A DNA stretch of 64,000 bases from Chloroflexota bacterium (GCA_013388745.1 JACAER010000016.1:267835-331834), one strand, 5' to 3'; positions 18,504-28,590 are shown, counted from the first letter of the stretch. Notes: generated from the letters alone by a model not told the origin. Numbers and translations are program-made.

Positions 18504-20675
18504 TCAGCCGCCAGAGAGCGTAACAATCAATGCACTTAAGCGGTCGCGCCACAAGTAAAAATCGCGGGGTCCACTGGAGAAAGCCAGTGGCGCGTCGGGG
18601 CTTTCTGATTGACAGCGGCGGTAGATGACCTGGCCGATGTCGATGGCGCTCTGCGCGCTGGCGCTCAATTCGGGATCGCTGAGGTAGTTTTGCAGGCTGT
18701 CATAGAGTGAGATGTAAGCGGGACAATCGACGATGCTGGTGGTGATGTTCCCGCTGTCGAGGAGGGCTTGCAGCGCTGCGATGAGCGAAGCGCGTGTGTC
18801 AACAAAGGGGGTGGGTGTTTGGCTGGCGGCAGCTAAGGCATCTGCGCCTAACAGATTGATTGATAACATCGCGATTTCTACTGGACTGCCAGCGGCACTT
18901 TCCAGCCACAGCCCTAAACCGCCGTTCGGCCAGGTGTCATCGGTGCGCTGCAATAACAAGCTGCCAATCTCAATACGAAAGTATTGATCTTCGCCACTGA
19001 GGATTAGCGTGTCAAAGCCACCTTCGGGTAGTTCACCACTTTCCGCTGCGGTGATTTGCCCGCCTTGGAGACGTTCGATTTGCCAGCGGCGCGCCGCCGT
19101 ATTGATGGTAAAGAGCAAAAAATTCTGTGGGTCTTGCAGACGATAAGCAATGCCGTAGCGCGTGATCCGGCTGAGATCGCCTGCGAGCGAGAGCGCGACG
19201 CGGAAACCGTTCAGCGCGCCGACATTCAGGCGTGTCAAGGACTGCTGCGCCGAAGGGATGATTTGTAGAGACGCCCCTGAACCCAGGGCAGATGGCCCGC
19301 TCAGAAACTCAAACAACGGCTCACCATCGAGAAAAATAGTGGGTGCCGGCGAAGGTGTCGGAGTGATGATGGCGGTCGAACTGGCTGTGGGACTCGACGT
19401 GTTAGTTGGTGTAGGCGTATGGGTCGCTGTACTGGTCGATGTGGCGCTGGGTGTGAACGTCGGCGTGTAAGTAACGCTGGCCGTTAGCGTTGCGGTTGGT
19501 GTGCGGGTCGCGCTGGGGGTAAGAACAGCGGTGGGGCTTTGTGATGCCGCAGCTAAGACCTGCACAGTCGCGCTGACAGTAGGCGTTGGAGTGCTCCTCG
19601 TATTAAGTGATGAGGAGGCTATTCCCCCCAAGAGAACCAGGCCCACTCCGATCAATAATAGGGCGACGATCAGGGGCAGCCAATTGCGGCGGTTGGCAGC
19701 CACGGGTGGGGTTTCGGTGGTGGAGTACTTTTCCGAAGGCTTGATCGGGCGGATCTCGGAAAAATCTTGCAGTTCGGCGGAAAGCTGCGAGGCGAGCGCG
19801 ATGTGAACGTCGCGCGCGAAATCGAGCACACTCTGATAACGATCCGCCGGTTTTTTGGCGAGCGCTTTGGCTAAGATGTCGTCCAAAGCGGTAGGAAGTT
19901 CTGTGCGCAGTTGCGAGACCCGCGGCACGGGGGCTTCGACGTGTTGGCGAATGAGGTCACTTTCGGCCTGATCGCGCGGGAGATTTTTATCGGCGACGAA
20001 GGGGCGCTGCCCGGCGAACAGTTCGAACGACAGAATGCCGAAGGCATAAATGTCGGCAGTTTGATCAACACGCTCACCGACCTGCTGCTCCGGCGGCATG
20101 TAGGCGCGGGTGCCAGCGGCCAATGCCAGTAGTTTTTCATTGTGCAGATCAATCATGATCCCCAGATCGGCGACGTAAGCTGTGCCGTCTTTGCTGGCGA
20201 TGAGAATGTTTCCCGGCTTAATATCGCGATGGATGAAGTTGGCGCGGTGAATTTTGTCGATGCCGCGCGCCACCTGTGTGATGATGCGGACAGCTTCGTC
20301 CAGCGGCAGCAGTTCTTCGCGCTGGCGCAGCTTTTTGAGCACGGTGGATAGCGAAAACCCCTCGATATACTCCATGACGATATAGGTGTAGTCGCTGTGA
20401 GGCACGAAGTCGTAAAAGCGCACGATGTTGGGGTGCGCCAGATTCTTCATGTTGGTGGCTTCGGTTTTAAAGTGTTCGAAAAGCTCGCGGTTCTGGAGAA
20501 AGCTTTCTTTGAGAAATTTGATGGCGTAGGGGTTGGGCGCGTGGAGTTCGCGGGCGCGATAAACGCAGGCCATGCCGCCTTCGCCGATGAAATCCTGTAA
20601 CACATAACGATCGTCGATGACTGCGCCGGGATAGTAGTAAACAGTTTCGCAACTGGAACGCGCTTTTGCAGGCAT
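18504..20675 (-). CDS. Receptor-type Ser/Thr protein kinase with extracytoplasmic sensor-like domain
   Basis: A 723-residue PknB-type kinase. The catalytic domain (about 20-290) has the glycine loop GEGGMACVY, the lysine in YAIKFL, HRDIKPGNI and a DLG motif (VADLGIMID) in place of DFG, followed by MPPEQ. A single transmembrane helix (LPLIVALLLIGVGLVLLGG) lies near 335-355. Then comes a Thr/Pro linker (about 370-445) and a beta-rich outer domain (about 450-615) resembling concanavalin-like glycan-binding folds. The topology is kinase inside, sensor outside. It lies 92 bases upstream of the VWA/FHA gene on the same strand, suggesting that the FHA domain reads its phosphorylation. The DLG variant occurs in active bacterial kinases, so activity is expected. 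Confidence 0.88.
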   Translation of the reverse strand: MPAKARSSCETVYYYPGAVIDDRYVLQDFIGEGGMACVYRARELHAPNPYAIKFLKESFLQNRELFEHFKTEATNMKNLAHPNIVRFYDFVPHSDYTYIVMEYIEGFSLSTVLKKLRQREELLPLDEAVRIITQVARGIDKIHRANFIHRDIKPGNILIASKDGTAYVADLGIMIDLHNEKLLALAAGTRAYMPPEQQVGERVDQTADIYAFGILSFELFAGQRPFVADKNLPRDQAESDLIRQHVEAPVPRVSQLRTELPTALDDILAKALAKKPADRYQSVLDFARDVHIALASQLSAELQDFSEIRPIKPSEKYSTTETPPVAANRRNWLPLIVALLLIGVGLVLLGGIASSSLNTRSTPTPTVSATVQVLAAASQSPTAVLTPSATRTPTATLTASVTYTPTFTPSATSTSTATHTPTPTNTSSPTASSTAIITPTPSPAPTIFLDGEPLFEFLSGPSALGSGASLQIIPSAQQSLTRLNVGALNGFRVALSLAGDLSRITRYGIAYRLQDPQNFLLFTINTAARRWQIERLQGGQITAAESGELPEGGFDTLILSGEDQYFRIEIGSLLLQRTDDTWPNGGLGLWLESAAGSPVEIAMLSINLLGADALAAASQTPTPFVDTRASLIAALQALLDSGNITTSIVDCPAYISLYDSLQNYLSDPELSASAQSAIDIGQVIYRRCQSESPDAPLAFSSGPRDFYLWRDRLSALIVTLSGG
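19345..19600 (-). repeat. Low-complexity Thr/Pro-coding repeat
   Basis: Degenerate units encode TPTATLTAS and TSTATHTPT in the outer linker of the kinase at 18504-20675. Confidence 0.7.
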
Positions 20676-20722
20676 TGATCTTCCCTAATCCAGGTGACTC
20701 CGGCAAGAAGATAACATATTAT

Positions 20723-21787
20723 TTAGCAGATCAACATGGCGTCGCCGAAAGAAAAGAAGCGATAGCCCTGCTGTTTGGCGATTTCATAGGCATTACGCAC
20801 AGACTCCCGCCCGGCAAAAGCGCTAATCATCATCAGGAGCGTGGATTTGGGCAGGTGAAAGTTGGTGATGAGCGCATCGACCACGCGCCAGCGATAGCCG
20901 GGATAAATGAACAGATCAGTGCTCGCTTCAAAAGCGATTACCGGACGCCAGGCGCAGGCCTCTGGGGCTTCAATGGCGCGCGCCGGCAGGCCGCCAGCGC
21001 TCAGTACAGCCGCTGTTTCTAAGGTGCGGGCACTGGTCGTGCCGACCGCAATGATACGCTTCCCGGCGAGTTTGGCCGAGTTGATGATATGGGCGTTTTC
21101 GGCGGTCAAGATGGCCTGCTCGCTATGCATTCGATGCTGGCGCACATCGTTTTCGCGCACAGGGGCAAAGGTATCGAGGCCGATGTGCAGCGTGCAATAG
21201 GCCGTTTGTACCCCTTTATCGCGCAGCGCAAGCAAAAGTTCAGGTGTAAAGTGAAGACCGGCGGTGGGCGCGGCGGCGCTGCCTTCGAATTTGCTGTAGA
21301 TGGTCTGGTAGCGTTCGGCGTCCTGAAGCTGCGTGTGGATATAGGGCGGCAGCGGGACTTGGCCGTGTTTCTGTAAAATGTCTCTGATCGGCTGGCTGAA
21401 GCAAATCACGCGTTCGGCGTTTTCGGCTTCCGCCTCGACAGTGACCGTGATTCCGGTCTCCGGGAAATACAACACTGTGCCCGTTGTGACGCGCTTGCCC
21501 CCAATCAGCGCTGACCAGCGGACATCATCGAGCTGGCGCAGCAGCAAAATTTCGACTACGCCCCCTGTTTTCTTGCGCACATGCAGGCGCGCAGGCAGGA
21601 CGCGCGTATTGTTGAGCACCAGCACATCGCCGGGATGCAGCAGATGCACAATATCGCGAAACACACGGTGTTCGACTGTGCCTGTGGTCTTGTTCAACAG
21701 CAGCAGACGCGAGGAATCGCGGGGTTCAAGCGGTGTCTGGGCAATAAAGTGTTCGGGAAGGTCATAGTCAAACAGTGAAAGATCCAT
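20723..21787 (-). CDS. queA: S-adenosylmethionine:tRNA ribosyltransferase-isomerase
   Basis: A 354-residue protein with the full QueA pattern: FDYDLPEHFIAQTPLEPRDSSRLL at the start, NNTRVLPARL, KFEGSAAAPTAGLHFT, and LITNFHLPKSTLLMM near the end. It transfers the ribose of SAM to preQ1 at the tRNA wobble position, forming epoxyqueuosine. It lies 8 bases downstream of ruvB, a pairing common in bacteria. Confidence 0.97.
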   Translation of the reverse strand: MDLSLFDYDLPEHFIAQTPLEPRDSSRLLLLNKTTGTVEHRVFRDIVHLLHPGDVLVLNNTRVLPARLHVRKKTGGVVEILLLRQLDDVRWSALIGGKRVTTGTVLYFPETGITVTVEAEAENAERVICFSQPIRDILQKHGQVPLPPYIHTQLQDAERYQTIYSKFEGSAAAPTAGLHFTPELLLALRDKGVQTAYCTLHIGLDTFAPVRENDVRQHRMHSEQAILTAENAHIINSAKLAGKRIIAVGTTSARTLETAAVLSAGGLPARAIEAPEACAWRPVIAFEASTDLFIYPGYRWRVVDALITNFHLPKSTLLMMISAFAGRESVRNAYEIAKQQGYRFFSFGDAMLIC

Positions 21788-21795
21788 CGAGTCCT

Positions 21796-22833
21796 CTAAA
21801 ACAGTGGGGGTTGTTGGGGGTCGTTATCGGTTGTGCGGTCATAGGGGATGCCCATATGCTCATAGGCGTGGCGTGTGGCTGTGCGCCCGCGCGGTGTGCG
21901 ATCTAAAAAGCCGAGTTGCAGCAGGTATGGCTCGTACACATCCATAATGGTTGCCGGGTCTTCGCTGGTGGCGGCGGCGACGGTATCCAGTCCCACCGGG
22001 CCGCCGTTAAATTTCTGGATGATGGTTGCCAGAATGCGGCGGTCGGTATCGTCCAAGCCAAGATGGTCGATATCCATCAGCGAAAGGGCTTCGCCGGCAA
22101 CTTTGCCTGTGATAATCCCTTCGGCGCGCGTTTCGGCATAGTCACGCACGCGGCGCAGCAGGCGCAGCGCGACACGCGGTGTCCCGCGCGAACGACGGGC
22201 GATTTCGGAGACGCCCTCTGGCTTGATTTCGACCTTGAGCATGTTGGCGGCGCGGTTGATGATAAATTCCATTGATGGTTGATCGTAAAATTCCATACGA
22301 AAGCGCGCGCCAAAACGGTCGCGCAGCGGCGCGGCCAGCAGCGAGAGCCGGGTTGTGGCGCCGATAACGGTGAAGCGCGGCAGATTCAGACGGACGTTTT
22401 TGGCGGCGGGGCCTTTACCGATCACGATATCCAGCACGAAATCTTCCATCGCGGGGTAGAGAATTTCTTCGACGGCGCGCCCCAGCCGGTGAATCTCGTC
22501 GATGAAGAGGATGTCGAACTGCTTGAGGTGCGTCAGCAGCGCCGCCAGATCGCCGGCGCGCTCGATGGCCGGGCCGGAGGTAATGCGAATGTTGACTTTC
22601 ATCTCGTTGGCGACAACATGCGCTAGAGAAGTCTTGCCCAGACCCGGCGGGCCATAGAACAGGAGATGATCGACAGGCTCTTTGCGGGCGTGGGCGGCGT
22701 CGATGATGATGCGCAGGTTTTCGCGCACTTTGTCCTGGCCGACGATGTCTTGCAGGAATTGGGGGCGCAGGGCAATGTTTTCGCGCTCGTTTTGGCGCTG
22801 GCCGCCGCTGACCAAACGTCCGTCATCGGACAT
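21796..22833 (-). CDS. ruvB: Holliday junction branch migration helicase subunit RuvB
   Basis: A 345-residue AAA+ motor. Walker A is [13 protein letters not shown], Walker B is LFIDEIHRL, sensor 1 is [11 protein letters not shown] and the arginine finger region is APLRDRFG. The C-terminal winged helix ends [17 protein letters not shown]. It drives branch migration with RuvA at recombination junctions. It is co-oriented with queA and divergent from upp; a TATACT at 22866-22871 may be its -10 box. Confidence 0.97.
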   Translation of the reverse strand: MSDDGRLVSGGQRQNERENIALRPQFLQDIVGQDKVRENLRIIIDAAHARKEPVDHLLFYGPPGLGKTSLAHVVANEMKVNIRITSGPAIERAGDLAALLTHLKQFDILFIDEIHRLGRAVEEILYPAMEDFVLDIVIGKGPAAKNVRLNLPRFTVIGATTRLSLLAAPLRDRFGARFRMEFYDQPSMEFIINRAANMLKVEIKPEGVSEIARRSRGTPRVALRLLRRVRDYAETRAEGIITGKVAGEALSLMDIDHLGLDDTDRRILATIIQKFNGGPVGLDTVAAATSEDPATIMDVYEPYLLQLGFLDRTPRGRTATRHAYEHMGIPYDRTTDNDPQQPPLF

Positions 22834-22900
22834 AGTGTGCTCCGGTAAATATTTGTTCTATTTTCAGTATAACTGAGCGCTAGAGGTTGTAACAGGGGTT

Positions 22901-22929
22901 TTGACAAGCATGGCGTGGTTTCGTAGAAT
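22901..22929 (+). promoter_or_regulatory. Sigma-70-type promoter of upp
   Basis: TTGACA (22901-22906), a 17-base spacer and TAGAAT (22924-22929) lie 35 bases before the upp ATG. The -35 match also shows that the longer in-frame start at 22901 is not the real one. Confidence 0.85.
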
Positions 22930-22963
22930 CGCACGCAGCGCAGGCAGCTCAGAAAGGAAAGTC

Positions 22964-23587
22964 ATGTCTCAAGTTCATGTGTCAACCCATCCCCTCGTCA
23001 AGCACAAACTCACTCTGCTGCGTGATGTCAGCACCGATCATCGTTCGTTCCGGGAACTAGTGCGCGAACTAGCGCTGTTATTATGCTATGAGGCGACGAT
23101 GGATTTGAAGCTCGTGTCGAAAAGCGTGACGACACCGATGGGCGAGGCGCACGGTTATCGCACAGAGGATACGATCGGGCTGGTGCCGATTTTGCGCGCG
23201 GGGCTGGGGCTGGTCGATGGGGTGATGGAACTGCTGCCCAGCGTACAGGTGTGGCATATCGGTTTGTACCGCGATGAGCGCACCCTGCGCCCGGTGGAAT
23301 ATTACAACAAGCTGCCCACCGCGCCGACGGTTCAGATTTGTCTGGTGCTGGATCCGATGCTGGCGACGGGTGGGTCGGCGGTGGCGACCGTGGATATTCT
23401 GAAACGCTGGGGTGTGGAGCGCATCAAATTTCTTGGCCTGATTGCTGCGCCAGAGGGAATCGAGCGACTCTCGAAAGCGCATCCCAATGTGCCGATTCAC
23501 GTAGCGGCAGTGGACGATCATCTGAACGACATCGGCTTTATCGTGCCCGGTCTGGGCGACGCGGGCGACCGCCAATTCGGTACGTGA
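22964..23587 (+). CDS. upp: Uracil phosphoribosyltransferase
   Basis: A 207-residue protein that makes UMP from uracil and PRPP in pyrimidine salvage. It has [13 protein letters not shown], the PRPP loop [12 protein letters not shown] and the uracil-binding end [12 protein letters not shown]. The ATG at 22964 follows AGAAAGGAAAG and a strong promoter. Its TGA overlaps the GTG of the next gene (GTGA). Confidence 0.97.
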   Translation: MSQVHVSTHPLVKHKLTLLRDVSTDHRSFRELVRELALLLCYEATMDLKLVSKSVTTPMGEAHGYRTEDTIGLVPILRAGLGLVDGVMELLPSVQVWHIGLYRDERTLRPVEYYNKLPTAPTVQICLVLDPMLATGGSAVATVDILKRWGVERIKFLGLIAAPEGIERLSKAHPNVPIHVAAVDDHLNDIGFIVPGLGDAGDRQFGT

Positions 23588-24663
23588 ACACACTTTATTT
23601 GCTGGTGTTTGTGCTGGCATTGAGCACGGCGCTGGTGTTGATGCCACTGGCCGTGTACTTGAGCAAACGCTACGCCATCGTATCGCGTCCGGGCGGGCGC
23701 CGCCGCGAAGCGCAGCCGATCCCCAAATTAGGCGGACTGGCGATGTACGGCTCGTTTGTGCTCACGGTGCTGGTCGCGCAGTTTTTGCCTGTGCCGCGCC
23801 AGGATCCCAACGAGATCATCCGCTTGATCGGGCTGCTGGCGGGCAGCACGTTCATCTTTGTCGCTAGCCTGCTGGATGACCGCTACGAGTTTTCGGCGCT
23901 GCCCCAGGGGATCGCGCAGATTATCGCTGCAGGTATTGCCGTCACTTTCCTGATCTTTATCGAGACGGTCAACAACCCATTTACCGGACAGCAGACCGAT
24001 CCCTGGCCGCATGTTGTGACCGTGACTTTGAGCATGTTCTGGCTGGGGCTGATGATGAACACGGTCAATTTTTTGGATGGCGTGGACGGGCTGGCGGGCG
24101 GCGTGGCGCTGATCGCGGGAGCCATGCTGTTCATCAACAGCGCGTTTATCGTGCAACCGGCGCAGACCAGCGTGAGTTTGCTGCCGCTGGCGCTGATGGG
24201 CGCGTCGCTGGGGTTTTTGCTCTACAACTTTTATCCGGCGCGGGTGTATATGGGCAGCAACGGCGCGTTTTTTCTGGGGTATGCCCTGGGCACGCTCAGC
24301 ATCATTGGCGGGGCGAAGATGGCGACGATTCTGCTGGTGATGGGTCTGCCGCTGATGGATTTGGCGTGGCAGGTGGTGAACCGGCTGCGCGCGGGCAAGA
24401 ATCCGATGGTGGGCGACAGAGGTCACGCGCATTTTCGGCTGCTGGATATGGGATTCTCGCAGCGGCAGATCGCGCTGACCTACTACCTGTTCTGTGCATT
24501 TTTCGGGGTGCTGACTCTGGTCATTACTAGTCAGTTGTTCAAATTTGTGGCGCTGGGGGTGATGCTGGCGCTGATCGCCATAGGGTTTGTGCTGCTGGCG
24601 CGCAGGCGTCAGGGTTCGTCGCCGGTTTCATCCGAGTCGGCGGGCGGGGAGAGCAGCGGCTGA
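23584..24663 (+). CDS. MraY/WecA-family undecaprenyl-phosphate sugar-1-phosphate transferase
   Basis: A 359-residue polytopic membrane protein of about ten helices that starts at GTG 23584, overlapping the upp stop. The family motifs are present: [11 protein letters not shown], the aspartates in ASLLDDRYE and [23 protein letters not shown] and the loop [14 protein letters not shown]. Such enzymes load a sugar phosphate onto the lipid carrier, starting wall teichoic acid, O-antigen or peptidoglycan units. The WecA/TagO branch fits better than MraY because of length and loop wording. The 3' end overlaps the convergent gene at 24609 by 55 bases. Confidence 0.9.
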   Translation: MNTLYLLVFVLALSTALVLMPLAVYLSKRYAIVSRPGGRRREAQPIPKLGGLAMYGSFVLTVLVAQFLPVPRQDPNEIIRLIGLLAGSTFIFVASLLDDRYEFSALPQGIAQIIAAGIAVTFLIFIETVNNPFTGQQTDPWPHVVTVTLSMFWLGLMMNTVNFLDGVDGLAGGVALIAGAMLFINSAFIVQPAQTSVSLLPLALMGASLGFLLYNFYPARVYMGSNGAFFLGYALGTLSIIGGAKMATILLVMGLPLMDLAWQVVNRLRAGKNPMVGDRGHAHFRLLDMGFSQRQIALTYYLFCAFFGVLTLVITSQLFKFVALGVMLALIAIGFVLLARRRQGSSPVSSESAGGESSG

Positions 24664-25796
24664 GGGCGCGCAGGTGCTAATGGGGTGTTTGGCAAGGGGA
24701 GTTTGCCGGAGGGGGCGTTTGTACTGGGTTCGTTGCCGGAAGGGCGTGCCGCAGCGGGGGAAAGACGCTCGCTTTGCGGCATGGCGGGGCGCGGCAAGTT
24801 CGGCTCGTCGCCGGCTGGACGGATCAGGGGGGGGACGGGGCGTTCGCGCAGCGTGAGCGGAGGGGAAACGACGTCCGCGCCAAGCACCACAGAGGGAAGT
24901 TGGGTGACGGGTTCTTTGCCGGGCGCGCCGGGCAGCGGCAGGGGGAGGTTGTAGATACTGGGCGGGCCGGCAGGCAGCGCTGGGGCGGGTTTTTTGGCCT
25001 GCTGCCGTTCGCGTTTAAGCTGCTGTTCACGCTGCGCCAGCAGCTCGGCGCGGGTGATGGCGATGAGCTTGCCGTCTTTGAAGGTGGCGCTGTCGCCGGT
25101 GATGCGTTCAATGATGGATTCGAACGTGCCCAAAAAGGCTACCATCACCAGATCTACGGCGATAATAACGGCGAAGATGCCCGAAAGGGTGTTAAGCACG
25201 GTGAAGATGGGGCCAGAGACCAGATTAGTCAGCACGATGTCTCCGGCGCCAAGCAGAAACAGGACGAAAAAAACCGCGACGACTAAGCCGGCGATGAGCC
25301 ACCAACCCTGCAAATCTTTGGGATTGGGCATCATGGTGTTGCTGATAGCGAAGATGAGGTAAACCCAGAGCCAAAAATCGGGCGCAGAAACCAGTGTGGT
25401 GAGCGCGGGCCAGATCAGATCGAAATTGCCCGCTGCCAGCACCGTGAGAAAAGCCGGGACACGAAGGACATCGCGGGCGATCAGGAAAGCGATGCCCAAC
25501 CCCGTGACGAGCGGCACTACGCTAATGATCGCCAGACGGATACGCCCGGCTTTTTTCGAGAGTTTGACGAAGTTGAGGCGCAGTTCGGCGACCTCTTGTT
25601 TTTCCGGCCAAGCCAGCGCACGATCAGCGCGGACATTCAACACCCCGGCAGCCAGCCAGTAAACGACTTCATATAAGACCACACCGGGCAAAAAAAAGGT
25701 GTAGTACAGAATAGTTGTGGTCTGGAAATTCTTGGTCAGCAGCCAGCCAACCTTAAAGATATGCTGGTGGAGCCAGCCTTCGAGCCGCCGCAGCAC
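24609..25796 (-). CDS. Membrane protein of unknown function with degenerate HExxH-like motif and Pro-rich tail
   Basis: The first 230 residues hold about six hydrophobic helices; the last 130 are Pro-rich and presumably cytoplasmic. The segment LPGVVLYEVVYWLAAGVLNV has the layout of M50-type proteases (PGxxxHExxHxxAAxLLxV), but both histidines are tyrosines. ISNTMMPNPKD also recalls that group. If it is related, it is inactive. GTG 25796 is the first usual start, yet the frame upstream encodes another hydrophobic helix (LFTAESFLPWLLVAALFYV) back to about 25850, right after tpiA. The true start may therefore be a CTG at 25850 or another non-standard codon. The gene sits last in the glycolytic run, 57 bases after tpiA. 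Confidence 0.6.
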   Translation of the reverse strand: MLRRLEGWLHQHIFKVGWLLTKNFQTTTILYYTFFLPGVVLYEVVYWLAAGVLNVRADRALAWPEKQEVAELRLNFVKLSKKAGRIRLAIISVVPLVTGLGIAFLIARDVLRVPAFLTVLAAGNFDLIWPALTTLVSAPDFWLWVYLIFAISNTMMPNPKDLQGWWLIAGLVVAVFFVLFLLGAGDIVLTNLVSGPIFTVLNTLSGIFAVIIAVDLVMVAFLGTFESIIERITGDSATFKDGKLIAITRAELLAQREQQLKRERQQAKKPAPALPAGPPSIYNLPLPLPGAPGKEPVTQLPSVVLGADVVSPPLTLRERPVPPLIRPAGDEPNLPRPAMPQSERLSPAAARPSGNEPSTNAPSGKLPLPNTPLAPARPQPLLSPPADSDETGDEP

Positions 25797-25852
25797 ATAA
25801 AAAAGCGCGGCGACCAGCAGCCAGGGAAGAAAGGACTCCGCAGTGAACAGCG

Positions 25853-26623
25853 CTAGACCCCTTTCGTGCGCGCGGCGCTTTCTACAAGCGCGACAAAATC
25901 GTTGACTTTGAGCGAAGCGCCGCCGACCAGCGCGCCGTCAATATCGGGCTGCGCCATGAATTCGGCCATGTTATCGGGTTTGACGCTGCCGCCATATTGA
26001 ATACGCACGGACTGCGCCAGGGTTTCGCCGTAGAGTTCGATGAGTGTGGCGCGAATCGTGCCGCCGATGATTTTGTTGGCTGTCGCGCCGTCGGCGTTGC
26101 GGCCTGTGCCAATAGCCCAGATCGGTTCGTAAGCGATCACGACGTTCGCCATATCGGCGGGCGTAAGGCCGACAAGGGCCGCGCGTACCTGTGCGCTGAC
26201 AAAGGCGGCGGTTTCCCCGCGTTCGTTTTGTTCCAGGCTTTCGCCGACAGCGATAATGGGCTTAAGGCCGGCGGCGAGGGCGGCTTTGGCCTTTTTGTTG
26301 ACCTGTTCATCGGTTTCGGCCAGATACGCGCGGCATTCGGAGTGGCCGATAATGACGTATTCGACGATGCCCTTGAGCATGGCGGGCGAAACCTGCGAGG
26401 TAAACGCGCCCTGGGCTTCCCAATGCACGCTTTGCGCGCCGACATGGATGGGCGTGCCTTTGAGGGCATCGGCTACCGCGGTCAGCGCTAGATAGGTGGG
26501 GCAAACGACGCGCTCGACACCAGAGAAAGGGGCGAGTTTGGGGGCGAGTTCGCGGACGAAATCGACCGACTCGGAGACGGTCTTATACATTTTCCAGTTG
26601 CCGGCAATGATCGGAGTACGCAT
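25853..26623 (-). CDS. tpiA: Triosephosphate isomerase
   Basis: A 256-residue enzyme that interconverts dihydroxyacetone phosphate and glyceraldehyde 3-phosphate. Active-site residues are visible: the lysine in AGNWKMYK, the histidine in VIIGHSECR and the glutamate in AYEPIWAIGTG. The phosphate loop is YGGSVKPDN. It lies 12 bases downstream of a Ser/Thr kinase gene and downstream of pgk and gap. Confidence 0.97.
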   Translation of the reverse strand: MRTPIIAGNWKMYKTVSESVDFVRELAPKLAPFSGVERVVCPTYLALTAVADALKGTPIHVGAQSVHWEAQGAFTSQVSPAMLKGIVEYVIIGHSECRAYLAETDEQVNKKAKAALAAGLKPIIAVGESLEQNERGETAAFVSAQVRAALVGLTPADMANVVIAYEPIWAIGTGRNADGATANKIIGGTIRATLIELYGETLAQSVRIQYGGSVKPDNMAEFMAQPDIDGALVGGASLKVNDFVALVESAARTKGV

Positions 26624-26635
26624 GAGTAGTTATCC

Positions 26636-28447
26636 TTATGGGTTGTCGCTGATAAGCTCTTCGGCGCGATCGCGCACCCACTGCGGAGCGTGGGGGTCGT
26701 CGCGCGCGATTGTCCATTGTTCGCGTGCCTGCTCAGGCTGATTATCGGCCAGGAATGCCTCGCCGTAGACCAGGCGCGCCTCGGCAAGCGCATCGGGGCG
26801 GGTCGCAAGCGGGCGGATACGGCCCAGGGCGAGTGTGGGACGTTCAAAATTGAGCAGGTTATAGCTGCCAAAAATGTGCAGAAAACTGGGATCAATCTGG
26901 TTTAGTTCGGGCGAATTCAAAGAGAGACGGAGCGCGGTGAAATTGACATTGTTGGGCTGTGAAGTCAGTTCATAGAGATAGTGGCCGACATGAGCACGGA
27001 CATCAGGATAGGCCAGCGGATTTTCACGGGCGAGTTGCAAAGCAGCGAGATAGAGCACGATGGCCGATTCGTGATTTTCGTCCTCTGCCATCAGATTGCC
27101 CGCGGTCATCAGGTAGCCGATCCGGTCATCGGCTATCGCCAGGCCAGCTTCGAACGCAGCGCGCGCTGCGGAAGATTGACCATCGGCATTCAGGGCACGG
27201 GCGACGGCCAGATACATGGCGGGGTCGTTGGGATTACGCGCGACAGCGGTCTGGGCAATATCGAGTGGAATATCCGGTACTTGATAACCGCCGACATTGG
27301 CAAGAGGCGGTGGGACAAGCGGCAGCTCCCCGTCCTGGCGGGCTTCTGAGAGGCGCGCCAATGTGCCGCCAGCGCTGACCGTGATGAGGCCGCTGAGTCC
27401 GCAAAGCAGCAAAAAGGCGACGAATCCGCCCCAAAGCCAACGGCGCTCACGGCGACGCTGGCGCATGATCTGCGATGGGCTGGGCAGCGGAATGGGCGCA
27501 GCAATGCCAGGTAGGTTGGGGGTAGAGCCGGCGATAAGCTGTGAGTTCATGGCGATGCGTAGTTTGGCCAGGGAAATGCCCGCCAGCGACACGCGATCGG
27601 CGCGCAGCTCAGACAGGCCGGCGGAGGTGACGGCGGTTTTGAAGGCTTCGACCATGGCTACGGCCGAGGCATACCGATCCTGGGGGTCTTTGGCGAGGGC
27701 TTTGAGCAGCACCATCTCGACGTTGGCCGGAATATCGGGATTGACCTGCGAAGGCAGGGGGAGCGGCGTGTAGATGTGGTCGTGAATGATGGCGTAGGGG
27801 GTATCGGCGCTGAAGGGCACACGCCCGACCACCAGTTCATAGAGGACAACGCCCAGCGAATAGATGTCTGTGCCGGCTGTGAGATTTTTTTCGCCGAGCG
27901 CCTGTTCGGGCGAAATATAGTGCGGCGTGCCCATAATCATGTCGGCGCTGAGCGTCGATTCGCCAGCTTCGGCGATACGCGCCAGACCAAAATCGGTCAG
28001 ATAGGGCACGTTGTCCTTGTCGATGACGATGTTGGAAGGCTTGATGTCGCGGTGCAGAACTCCTTTGCTGTGGGCGTAGGTGAGGGCGTTGGCGACGGCG
28101 GTCATGACGTGCAGCACCTGTTCCAGCGTCAGCGCGCCATCAACGAGCGTGCCTTTGAGCGTTTTGCCTTCGATAAACTTCATGACGAGGTAAGGCTGAT
28201 TCTGATACTCGCTGAAGTCGTAAACCGGGACAATGTGGGGATGTTCGAGGAGCGCGACGATCTGCGCTTCGCGGCGAAAACGCGCCAGGAAATTCTGATT
28301 ATCTTGGAAGGCGTGATGCATCATTTTGATGGCGACATAGCGGTTGAGCTGGGCGTGGTAGGCTTTGTAGACCGTCGCCATACCGCCCTGCCCCAATTGG
28401 CCGATGACGCGATAGGGGCCGACATTTTCACCTTCGTGCAGTGGCAT
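26636..28447 (-). CDS. Ser/Thr protein kinase with TM helix and TPR-like C-terminal region
   Basis: A 603-residue PknB-type kinase with all key residues. The loop is GQGGMATVYKA and the lysine is in VAIKMM. It has HRDIKPSNI, the canonical DFGLA, and GTPHYISPEQ. A transmembrane helix (WLWGGFVAFLLLCGLSGLI) lies near 350-370. The remaining 230 residues outside the membrane are helical with TPR-like units such as PAMYLAVARALNADGQSSAARAAFEAGL. The gene lies between pgk (144 bases upstream) and tpiA (12 bases downstream) on the same strand. A TATAAT at 28546-28551 may give it its own promoter. Its placement inside the glycolytic run is unusual. Confidence 0.9.
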   Translation of the reverse strand: MPLHEGENVGPYRVIGQLGQGGMATVYKAYHAQLNRYVAIKMMHHAFQDNQNFLARFRREAQIVALLEHPHIVPVYDFSEYQNQPYLVMKFIEGKTLKGTLVDGALTLEQVLHVMTAVANALTYAHSKGVLHRDIKPSNIVIDKDNVPYLTDFGLARIAEAGESTLSADMIMGTPHYISPEQALGEKNLTAGTDIYSLGVVLYELVVGRVPFSADTPYAIIHDHIYTPLPLPSQVNPDIPANVEMVLLKALAKDPQDRYASAVAMVEAFKTAVTSAGLSELRADRVSLAGISLAKLRIAMNSQLIAGSTPNLPGIAAPIPLPSPSQIMRQRRRERRWLWGGFVAFLLLCGLSGLITVSAGGTLARLSEARQDGELPLVPPPLANVGGYQVPDIPLDIAQTAVARNPNDPAMYLAVARALNADGQSSAARAAFEAGLAIADDRIGYLMTAGNLMAEDENHESAIVLYLAALQLARENPLAYPDVRAHVGHYLYELTSQPNNVNFTALRLSLNSPELNQIDPSFLHIFGSYNLLNFERPTLALGRIRPLATRPDALAEARLVYGEAFLADNQPEQAREQWTIARDDPHAPQWVRDRAEELISDNP

Positions 28448-28545
28448 AGTGCGCGCTCCGATGTGTGCTAATGAAGGCAGGCGTTTGACTGACGAAGCCG
28501 GGTACTTCGCCAGTTAAACGGACTGCCATACACGTGCGTCTGGTG

Positions 28546-28551
28546 ATTATA
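28546..28551 (-). promoter_or_regulatory. Possible -10 box of the kinase gene
   Basis: TATAAT on the minus strand about 100 bases upstream of the kinase ATG. A -35 match is weak (TTGCGT at 19-base spacing), so this is tentative. Confidence 0.35.
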
Positions 28552-28590
28552 GTGTATCCATTACCCGGCGACGCAAGTGTAAAATATCTG

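Noticed and set aside
22901..22963. Longer N-terminus for upp from the TTG at 22901
   Set aside because: That TTG is part of a TTGACA -35 box with a TAGAAT 17 bases on. The ATG at 22964 has the ribosome site.
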